Below are positions 10,212 to 22,200 of a stretch of DNA of 64,000 nucleotides, piece by piece. The DNA is from Siphonodentalium dalli (taxonomy: Eukaryota > Mollusca > Scaphopoda > Gadilida > Siphonodentaliidae): contig CP136064.1 in the NCBI GenBank assembly GCA_032622095.1, forward strand, positions 257,343,863 to 257,407,862. The letters run 5' to 3'. The translations under genes were made by a program, and so were the position numbers. A model generated the notes under the pieces. It searched no databases. It saw only the letters and a program-made list of their open reading frames with translations, and was not told the origin of the DNA. Numbering within the stretch: position 1 is the first letter of the stretch; the number at the start of each line of letters is the position of its first letter.

Positions 10212-13200
10212 CTGTAATGAAAAAAAATAATAGAATTGGACAAACTCTAATCATTACCCAGTCTATATCAAGCTTCCCTGTAATGAAAAAAGAAGTGGCA
10301 TTGAACTGAATTCCAAGTTGAACATGACCTATATCTGAAAGGAATATGTGGACTACAGTAATGCTCTAATTAATCGACCTCTTAACCAAAGCAGAATTAT
10401 GGGTAACTTTTCAGGATTTAGTCGTAAATATGGCTTGTTGCCATTCATCGGAAAGCTCTCCCCGAGAGCTTTCCAATGAATGGCAACAAGCCATATTTCC
10501 GACTAAATCCTGAAAAGTTACCCATAATTCTGCTTTGGTTAAGAGGTCGATTAATTAGAGCATTACTGTATATCTCAAAGGAATTATGTGGACTTGCTTT
10601 TCATATTGATAGATTCACATACCAAATAATGCTTGAATTCACATAAGGCACCATCATCACATCAAATATAAGTCAATCAAATCAGATGAATGTTCGATAC
10701 CACCAAGTTTTGAAACAGACGGTTGTACTTTCATCGCATCGAATACATTTGTGAATTTGTTCATAGTTCTATGATGTCATGACTCGAACATCACATTGTA
10801 TTTAAAGAACTATAGATTCTCCAAAGCTCTTCTCTTGGCAGCAAATTAAGGTGCCAGCTCTATTTAATTGTATGGGAGATTTATTTTGTCTACCAGTGCT
10901 TTATTATGCCCTTAGTCTCACTAATACCACTACTGTAGTATGCATATATTTGCCGGCCGGTCATTTAGATCTACACATGTACAATGCTAATTAATGTTCG
11001 TGTTCTATGTACCTTACAGTGGACATAACCGATTAGGCCTATCTGATTAATTTCCAATTTAAATTAGGGTATCGTATACTCTAGCTAGTAGGACTATACA
11101 CCCTGTGCAGATGTTGCCCCATTATGGAATCAAAGACAATCAAATTATAATCATTATGTCATCGGCGTATTTTCTCTTGGTTGTGAGGATTTCCAAGCCG
11201 AATATATGGAAAACAGAACGTTACACCCTTGTGTGCATTGTATTCGATGCGATGCAAGTTAGAACGTCCGAAATCACCAAATTCAATTCAAAGATTATCA
11301 AAGATTCAACAAGTCTGTCAGATCTTCGATGCTGGCATGTTAAGTCAAACATAATTAATTCAGATGTACCATCATCACATCGAATACAAAAGGGTGGCCT
11401 ACATCGACGGAAGATGGCATGACATCTCTAATGGGCCTAAGTGATGCTCTATAAAATTATTAACCCTTTCGTGACTGGAGCTTCCTGAAATTTTAAATCA
11501 GATGAAAATTTGATACCACCAAGTTTTGAAACAGACGGTCGTACTTTCATTGTAGCGGGAGCCTCGCATATATAAGAGAATACATTGGCCTAAGATTATT
11601 TACCTTACCTTGTAAGCCAATGTATTCTCTTATAAATATGAGGCTCCCTATGGGAGACTTGTATATATAAGAGAATGTACTGGCACATGACCTTTAATAC
11701 TGCACAAGCGCAGCTCCCATCATGAAAGGGATAAAGTGTGTTGCATGAACATATCTAGGGTCTACAATTCTGACTTTTAAAGTCACCACAATATTTTATT
11801 TTTCAGGACAACAAGACTAACCTTTCCGGGGTACTCGTTTGAGCAAAGCATCACTTGGAATATGCTTTAGATCTGTAGATTCAGTGATGCTGAAAAATAG
11901 ATAAATATTTTTAAATGAATTTATACTAATTTATAATCAAGAAGCAGAATAGATAGAACGAGTATGAGCTATACAAATGGAACTGAACTTGTGGTCATAA
12001 GTTCATAGCATAAGTATAAGGCCACGGTTAATTAATTTTAAGTTCAGCATCCATCGCTGCATTTACTTTTTTGGCTGAAAATAATAATGAATTTGATTAA
12101 TTATTGGCACAGTGCTCAATTCCATTAACCCAACGAGAAAATTCAGATCGGAACATTTACTATTACAGTGCAACCTGTTATGCCATCACAAAATGGTCGT
12201 TCATGACAGGTGGTCGCCGATGACAGGTTTGTTCCAATTTGGACTGAACTGACATCTATCACCAGTGTTAGATTTCTGAGCAAGTGAATTATTTTTATAC
12301 ACAAACTGGTTGAAAATGATTGTGATTATATGTTTAATCTTTTTTAATAAAGTATACTTTAAATTATTATTAGTAAAAAACAAAAAAGAGATTTATACAG
12401 GTAAATGCATGTTAAACAAGAGGTGTGCACTCGAGTGCTAGCATAGCCCCACCGTGGCAAATTCAACCCGCATTATCCGTAAACTCACCACAAAATTTTT
12501 TTAACTTTAAAAGAAAAATTTGGATAAATAATTTTCATATTGGTTCATATTTGTTCGAATGATCGCAGAAACCCAAAAAAGGGTAGAAAATGAAACGCAA
12601 CCTTAACATCTAAGATGGCTTTTGTCGAGTGTGATAGCATCCAAAAAAAAGGAAGTTTCAAATATCTACAATCAAAACTGTAGGAGGAGTTGATTACACC
12701 ATGAAGGTACTCTCATACAGAAAAACAGAAAATTATAAAAAAAAAAAAAAAATGGTCGAAAGGCCCATAACTTTGGGAAAAATCATTGGATCAAACTCAA
12801 ATTCGAACTAGACCTGTATTTTGATATGAAAGACCCACAAAAAAAACAGAATTTCCAATTAAACAATCCAAACTTGAGTTATCATCCGGAAACCAAAGAA
12901 AAAACAAGAAAAATTGAATTTTCTAAGTCGAAAAGCCCATAACTCTGAGAAAAATCATCGGATCAAACTCAAATTCGAACTTGACCTGTATTTTGATATC
13001 ATTGACTCACACAAAAAAAATGGAATTTTCAATTGAACAGTCCAAACTTTAGTTATCATCCGGAAACCAAAAAAAAAACAAATTTGAATTTTCTAAGTCG
13101 AAAAAAGTCCATTACTCTAGAAAAAATCATCGGATCAAACTCAAATTCGAACTCAACCTGTATCTTGATATGACTGATCTACAAAATAACGGTATTTGCA

Positions 13201-16200
13201 ATTAAAGGATCCAAACTTGAGATATCATCCGGAAACCGAACAAGTGAGAAATTTTCTAAGTCGAAAATGAGGCGTAACTTTAAAAAAAAAGTCGGACCAA
13301 ACCGCAATTAGCATCATGCGGAGAGGCAGTCCTAAGGAGATTGCATACAAACAATTATTGAAATCGGTTCATAGTTGTTCGAGTTATGAGGTCGGACGGA
13401 CGGACAGACGGTACGACGGACGGACGGAGGGAGAAAGCGTGACGGACAGACGCAGTCAATCCAGTATACCCCCCATTTTCTTCGAAAGTGGGGGTATAAT
13501 CATGCAGTAGAACAGCCGATCAGAGAACACATCGGGCACATGAGTCCCAACGGAAGGAAGAACAAGACAGATTGCCGGAGCGCAAATCAACTCCCAACAT
13601 GATAACTTGATAAAAAGGGAATAAGTGTACATCAGTCGTCACTGTGTGTCTTTATTTCATTCCTGTCTCACACATTATATTATTTTGAATGTATTAGTAT
13701 CTTCGAATAAAACTGCAAACAGCAGAAAATTCATAAACAGTGGGTGTCCTTGACCTGACCTGTAATGATTCTGGACACGTGCATGATTGATCTCAATTTC
13801 GCGACTACGGCATATCTCTTTGATGTTTCTATTGTTGCGACATAGTTCATTGCGTAGTGTCTGCAAACTTCTACTAGTATTTGATGATGTCACATGGAAC
13901 GATTTTAATTTAATATGAAGCCCGGGAATGAGCATTATAAAAACTTGGAAAGCATGCATTGTCAGCGTGTTGATGGTTCTTTCAATGAGACATAGCGGGA
14001 GGATGCGAACTCCTGTATTTATTAAACAAAAGTTCCTTTATGCTGTACGCTTCGGGTGCAGACATTAAATCCCCGCATTGAGTAAGTTTGACACTTTGCC
14101 CAAACCGTTTTCATGCTTCGCCACAATGAGGCAGCGACTGGATTAATGATAGGCCTATCGCTAAAACAACAGTACAGCCAAGCATAGTCTCAATTTTATG
14201 CTATATGGAATATAGGATCTTTTGTGTATTTTTTTGAATTCCGCTTAGTCACATGTCCCGGTGGGGAATCCCCAAATCATAGTCTGTGATGAAGCAACTG
14301 ATTGCAAATTATTTTAATCAAAGAAATTTATCCTGATGAAGCATCTGGGGCTCACGTTGGAAAAGCACTGGTTAAAGACTTATTTTTCATGTCTGGTGGT
14401 CGTTTGGTCATTTTTGCCACAAATCACCGACCGCTGGTCGCGTTTGACAGGTGGTCGCTCACGGCAGGTCATTTATATAGTAAAACCAGTCCATACAAAG
14501 CCTATCCGGTCGTTAAAGCGAGGTGGTCGCTCTTGGCAATGGTCGCCCGAAGCAGGTTTCACTGTAGTCCCTAGACAGAAGCTTCATTCACATAAAATGA
14601 ATGTAAACAAGATTTGTGTTAATATTTATATTATAATTACAGTGTACTGTATAAGTAACTTCAGAAACCTATCGTGAATAATGAATAATCACTGCATTTC
14701 GCATTTAATTCTCAGAATCCTGGATGATGCTAAACATAAATTTAATTAACCATGGCCTAATGGTTTAATGAATAAGGATAGAGGGATACTGTGTTATCCT
14801 TCCACAACCACAAGAATTAATAAATTGTCACCAACAGAAAGTTTAAAATCTGATTGTCTGATAAGTAATTTTTGTGCAGAATCAATGCCCCTTCTACTTG
14901 CATAACTTTGGGGGGAATCCCTGCAAAATAGAATAATATTTGCTAGAAAGTAACAATATGAACCCCATTGGTTCCATTATTGTACAACTCTGTATCATAG
15001 AAATCCCTGTGAACAAGCCTTGAAATAGTGTGCCTGTCATTTGCAGAATGAGGTCCCCAGAGGGTGAATTTAGTGATGATACCCCGCATATCGGGCTAGC
15101 ATCACCAAATTCACCCTAGCGGGGTAGCATCACTAAATTCACCCTCTGGGGACCTCATTCTGATTACACCTCAGCAGAATGAGGTTCCCAGAGGGTGAAT
15201 TTGGTGATGCTAGCCCGCTATGTGGGGTAGCATCACTAAATTCACCCTCTGGGGACCTCATTCTGCAAATGACAGACACACTATTTCAAGGCTTGCCTGT
15301 GAAAGTGTAAGATAGTGAACCTTTGTCTGTAGACGTCCTGTAGATGTTTGGATAGGTCCTGTAAGATCGGCTGCTTATGTAAAGCCACAAACTGTTCTCT
15401 CGTTATCTGGAAAGAAGGTGAGAAATCAATATCAACGATGGTTAAGTCGGATGAATATTATGCAATTCTGAATCACATGAGAGTGCTAATGCAATCTGAT
15501 TGGTTCAAATTAGGTCATCAAAAGGCAACTAAAAATTAATAAATATGGAAACTGAAAGGTGAAAATGACAAGAATTTGAAAGTAAATCTTTCACAATGAT
15601 GGAGACTGATGAAGATAAACATTGTACTTGCTTCAAATTAAATGCTTGCATAGACATCTTACATATGTAACAACCTTAGTAACTCACCTGATTCATAATT
15701 TCAATATCACAGGCATGAGTCCAGAAACAGTCGTGGACAGAAACATAGGTGATTCCAGTCCTGTAGTGTAGAAGAAAAACAGTTTATTTCATCATTTACT
15801 TCATGCCATATTAAAAACAGAAGCAACATGAAGTTGGACTGACTTTGCAGCAAATTGCTGGCATACCCCCATAGCTCAAATTCAAACATGGGCAGGTAGG
15901 AACCCAAATACTGAAGTGACCATCAGGAAGCAACTTGTATTACCAATTGTTTCCAAAATGGTGGACAATACAGCTGGACAATGCGGGACAATGAATGAAA
16001 AAAGTAAATGTGCCAGATGTTTTATCAACGGGTTCAATGGTTGTTTGTGAAAACACTCATCTAATTTCACAAAACTACGTTGGAAAGGTGGAGTTTCTAG
16101 CTGGGATGAAAGTGACAAGTAAGAAAAATAACTGAAATTTAAGGTATTAAAGCATTACGCCGGGGTCCAGGACCCAGCTGGCCCCGGGAAGCTTCAGGGT

Positions 16201-19200
16201 CCTAAATGCCTTCAAAAGTCCACAGCGAGTTCTATGATATTCTGCTCCATTGTCAAATTGGTACCATGATTACATTCCACAATAGAATAGGATGGGCTCT
16301 AGCAATTAACGGTGGCTTTTAATTAACCCAATAATGTGATAAAATCATTCAATGGGAATGCACGCCCCTCTATGTTGTAGTTCCACAATTTCTTTCACCA
16401 GCAAAATTCGCTAGAAAACAATTTGACCCCAAAACAAACCAGACAAGATTTTTAATAGAACACCGGATCGCCTGAATTCTTGTGGAATAACAGAATCCCA
16501 GTAAATACGTGAAAACAATCGTCCATGGTTTCTACTTTCTAGTTAATTCAATGCGCGTTATAACTAGATACAATTTGACTTCAATATTTTTGGTAATAAG
16601 TCCATCAACCTAATAAAAAACAAAGAGTTATTTGTTAATTTACTGGGACAATGATTTCATTGTTGCACTGTCTCAAATGATTCAAACACACATCGTCATC
16701 ATTGAAAAGTTACGAAAATGTTCATGAATAGCGGATGGTACGTACTGAACGGCACCATATTTAACCCTTTGCCAGGTCCGATTTTTGTATCAACCCATAT
16801 ACCCTGTGCCAATGCATTCTCTTATATATGCGAGTCGACCATAGGTCGCCTCGCATATATAAGAGAATGCATTGGCTTAACAATTTTTTGGTTTTGTTTT
16901 TTTTTTTTACAATTTTTTACAATATTAATATATTGTATTATATTCTTTAACAGACTTATTGTGTAAATTTAGGGCCGATAATATCGGCCCCTGGCACTCA
17001 AAGGGTTAAGGCTATGGCCGTAGCTATCATCATTGAAATGCCTCAGAATTAGACATGCGCAGTCAAATTTCTTATATCTACTATAGCCGAAGCTGCAGTT
17101 CTTCTCTTATCTTTACTCTACTTACTGTGCACAGTACAGAGCAGTCAGCATCATGTGGGTTGAGTCGAGGGAGTGAATGAAGTTTGGAGGGAATGCATTC
17201 TTCTGCTTCACTGTGTTCGGGTATCTGCAATATAAATGAAGGGGTCAAGGACACTGGAACATTTTCATGATATGTTTAGTGTTGGATAATAAAACATTAA
17301 TGTCACAGCCCAAATGAAAATGATCACTTATTGTTGAACTTATCATCTGAACATTTCCCACCTAAGAATATGAATCCTTCTGCAATTTTATCTGTCTGTT
17401 GTCTACTTATAATTCCTGAAGATCCCTTCAGATGAATAATAGACCATTCCAATCTATACATGTAAAACTGGATGGGAGAATCCATTTGGTAAAGAAATGG
17501 TTAAAAAGTGTGTCCTGTGTGATAACTGCAGTACAAAGTCACTGATTGGAGCTAACACTGTGTTTTAAAATGCGCCTAAAATGGTTGGACTCAAATGTAA
17601 ATGATTTAAGTTATGATGTCCAAGGCTTGAAATAGTGTGTCTGTCATTTGCAGAATGAGGTGTAAGCAGAATGAGGTCCCCAGAGAGTGAATTTGGTGAT
17701 GCTAGCCCGCTATGCGGGGTAGCATCACTAAATTCACCCTCTGGGGACCTCATTCTGCAAATGACAGATACACTATTTCAAGGCTTGATTATGTCGTGAG
17801 TCCAAAACACTCATTTATTAGCCACATCTTAATTAGTTTAGATATTGATTGGAATAACTCACAGGATAGGTCCGCCTTTTATCTTGCGTGCTGAAGCTTT
17901 GTGAAGCTTGAAGTAAGGTTGAGTGACGGGTAGACCAAGAGGGGTAACCCAGCTGACCGGCTGACGGAGTACTTTAGTAAGGAGATCAGCTGACTCAATA
18001 AACCAGTCCTACAACGAGTAACACGGGGGTATAATAAAACAGTTTTACAAGTAAACGAATAACACGGGGGTATAATAAAACAGTCTTACAAGTAAACGAG
18101 TAACACGGGGGTATAATAGAACAGTCTTACAAGTAAACGAATAACACACGGGGGTATACTAAATCAGTCTTACAAGTAAACGAGTAACACGGGGGTATAA
18201 TAAAACAGTCTTACAAGTAAACGAATAACACGGGGTATAATAAAACAGTCTTACAAGTAAACGAATAACACGGGGGTATAATAAAACAGTCTTACAAGTA
18301 AACGAATAACACACGGGGGTATAATAAAACAGTCTTACAAGTAAACGAATAACACACGGGGGTATAATAAAACAGTCTTACAAGTAAACGAATAACACAC
18401 GGGGGTATAATAAAACAGTCTTACAAGTAAACGAATAACACGGGGGTATAATAGAACAGTCTTACAAGTAAACGAATAACACACGGGGGTATAATAAATC
18501 AGTCTTACAAGTAAACGAGTAACACGGGGGTATAATAAAACAGTCTTACAAGTAAACGAATAACACGGGGGTATAATAAAACAGTCTTACAAGTAAACGA
18601 ATAACACACGGGGGTATAATAAAACAGTCTTACAAGTAAACGAATAACACGGGGGTATAATAGAACAGTCTTACAAGTAAACGAATAACACACGGGGGTA
18701 TAATAAATCAGTCTTACAAGTAAACGAGTAACACGAGGGTATAATAAAACAGTCTTACAAGTAAACGAATAACACAGGGGTATAATAAAACAGTCTTACA
18801 AGTAAACGAATAACACGGGGGTATATTAAAACAGTCTTACAAGTAAACGAATAACACGGGGTATAATAAAACAGTCTTACAAGTAAACGAATAACACGGG
18901 GTATAATAAAACAGTCTTACAAGTAAACGAATAACACGGGGGTATAATAAAAGTCTTACAAGTAAACGAATAACACGGGGGTATAATAAAACAGTCTTAC
19001 AAGTAAACGAATAACACACGGGGGTATAATAAAACAGTCTTACAAGTAAACGAATAACACACGGGGTATAATAAAACAGTCTTACAAGTAAACGAATAAC
19101 ACACGGGGGTATATTAAAACAGTCTTACAAGTAAATGAATAACACACGGGGTATAATAAAAGTCTTACAAGTAAACGAATAACACGGGGGTATAATAAAA

Positions 19201-22200
19201 CATTCTTACAAGTAAACGAATAACACACGGGGTATAATAAAACATTCTTACAAGTAAACGAATAACACACGGGGGTATAATAAAACAGTCTTACAAGTAA
19301 ACGAATAACACACGGGGTATAATAAAACAGTCTTACAATGTAAGAATGTTTTATTATACCCCGTGTGTTATTCGTTTACTTGTAAGAATGTTTTATTATA
19401 CCCCCGTGTGTTATTCGTTTACTTGTAAGAATGTTTTATTATACCCCCGTATAACACACGGGGTATAATAAAACATTCTTACAAGTAAACGAATAACACA
19501 CGGGGGTATAATAAAACAGTCTTACAAGTAAACGAATAACACACGGGGTATAATAAAACATTCTTACAAGTAAACGAATAACACACGGGGGTATAATAAA
19601 ACATTCTTACAAGTAAACGAATAACACACGGGGGTATAATAAAACAGTCTTACAAGTAAACGAATAACACACGGGGGTATAATAAAACATTCTTACAAGT
19701 AAACGAATAACACACGGGGTATAATAAAACATTCTTACAAGTAAACGAATAACACACGGGGGTATAATAAAACAGTCTTACAAGTAAACGAATAACACAC
19801 GGGGGTATAATAAAACATTCTTACAAGTAAACGAATAACACACGGGGTATAATAAAACATTCTTACAAGTAAACGAATAACACACGGGGTATAATAAAAC
19901 ATTCTTACAAGTAAACGAATAACACACGGGGGTATAATAAAACATTCTTACAAGTAAACGAATAACACACGGGGTATAATAAAACATTCTTACAAGTAAA
20001 CGAATAACACACGGGGGTATAATAAATCACTCTTACAAGTAAACGAATAACACGGGGGTATAATAAAACAGTCTTACAAGTAAACGAATAACACACGGGG
20101 GGTATAATAAAACAGTCTTACAAGTAAACGAATAACACGGGGGTATAATAAAACAGTCTTACAAGTAAACGAATAACACACGGGGGTATAATAGAACAGT
20201 CTTACAAGTAAACGAATAACACACGGGGGTATAATAAAACAGTCTTACAAGTAAACGAATAACACAGGGGTATAATAAAACAGTCTTACAAGTAAATGAA
20301 TAACACGGGGGTATAATAAAAGTCTTACAAGTAAACGAATAACACACGGGGGTATAATAGAACAGTCTTACAAGTAAACGAATAACACACGGGGGTATAA
20401 TAAAACAGTCTTACAAGTAAACGAATAACACACGGGGGTATAATAAAACAGTCTTACAAGTAAACGAATAACACACGGGGGTATAATAAAACATTCTTAC
20501 AAGTAAACGAATAACACACGGGGGTATAATAAAACAGTCTTACAAGTAAACGAATAACACACGGGGGTATAATAAAACAGTCTTACAAGTAAACGAATAA
20601 CACACGGGGGTATAATAAAACATTCTTACAAGTAAACGAATAACACATGGGGGTATAATAAAACATTCTTACAAGTAAACGAATAACACATGGGGGTATA
20701 ATAAAACATTCTTACAAGTAAACGAATAACACACGGGGGTATAATAAAACATTCTTACAAGTAAACGAATAACACACGGGGGTATAATAAAACATTCTTA
20801 CAAGTAAACGAATAACACATGGGGGTATAATAAAACATTCTTACAAGTAAACGAATAACACACGGGGGTATAATAAAACATTCTTACAAGTAAACGAATA
20901 ACACACGGGGTATAATAAAACAGTCTTACAAGTAAACGAATAACACACGGGGGTATAATAAAACATTCTTACAAGTAAACGAATAACACACGGGGGTATA
21001 ATAAAACATTCTTACAAGTAAACGAATAACACACGGGGGTATAATAAAACATTCTTACAAGTAAACGAATAACACACGGGGGTATAATAAAACATTCTTA
21101 CAAGTAAACGAATAACACACGGGGGTATAATAAAACATTCTTACAAGTAAACGAATAACACACGGGGGGTATGATAAAACATTCTTACAAGTAAACGAAT
21201 AACACGGGGGTATAATAAAACAGTCTTACAAGTAAACGAATAACACGGGGGTATGATAAAACATTCTTACAAGTAAACGAATAACACACGGGGGTATAAT
21301 AAAACATTCTTACAAGTAAACGAATAACACACGGGGGTATAATAAAACATTCTTACAAGTAAACGAATAACACACGGGGGTATAATAAAACATTCTTACA
21401 AGTAAATGAGTAATGTGACAGTGATATTTTCATAGAAAATAGTATATGCCTTTAATTTTGTAGCACACATATTAAATATGTATTCTAAAAGGCAGTTATA
21501 AGAGGAAATGATATATTAGTTTCTCGTTTACATCATGTGATAGTTTGCCAACTAATCTTAAGCCACACAGTCAATTTCCAGTTTCTCAGGCCAAATAAGG
21601 GTGAAAAGCATGCAACCTTGTGATTTTTAATTTAATTTTTAATTTCTTGGATACACGCCAACGAAGCAATCCACCCCTGGATCGGCTAGATCTGGGTTTA
21701 ATTTCATTTGACCATGACCATTATTACCCAAACGAATGTCGATAAAAGTTAAGTTGATTCCGTATGATTTATTTCATAAAAAATCACCCAATAAAGTATC
21801 ATTGACAGATTTTTTAACTGAGTTAGCAGGCGCAATGCATCACGACGATGCATGAATCGGAAATTTGAATATTTAATATAATTTGTTCTGACACAAAAAA
21901 TATGAATAAAAAGGTGTGTTTTCAGGACCATGCATCAGCCCTCATAATTGGCAATGCCAAAGCAATTCGCTGAAGCAAACTGGGCCATGGCAAAGGGTTC
22001 CATAGCAGTTTGCCAAAGCCAAACAATCTGAATTAAGAGGGCTGATGCATGCAGGTCTGAGAAATGGGAAATTTACTTTGTGTAGCTTTAGAGGCACTGA
22101 AATGCTGATGGAATTGGAACTACCCATTGATGTGTATCCAGTTATCAAAGGTTAATCACACACATCATGTAGTTTCTCGCAAACAAACTGTGATAAATTT

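Noticed and set aside
12165-14570. A single 2.4-kb transposon bounded by CAGTG ends
   Set aside because: The two ends share motifs, but the intervening DNA holds an unrelated GGAC-tailed repeat and no transposase; two separate copies are as likely.
14820-14950. Possible POLRMT C-terminal exon (IPPK-like start after an acceptor-like sequence)
   Set aside because: The remaining residues do not match, and exons n and o provide the correct LKRVP...YFFS ending with matching phases.
18505-20347. Series of ~60-codon minus open frames
   Set aside because: All are translations of the ~42-bp minisatellite unit.
18009-21413. CRISPR-like array of direct repeats
   Set aside because: Units are contiguous without unique spacers, and the context is a eukaryotic intron.
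21942-22148. Possible POLRMT exon between exons i and j
   Set aside because: One frame gives a loosely similar W-V-P pattern, but the true exon (17863-18008) matches far better and joins in phase; the candidate overlaps an inverted-repeat element.
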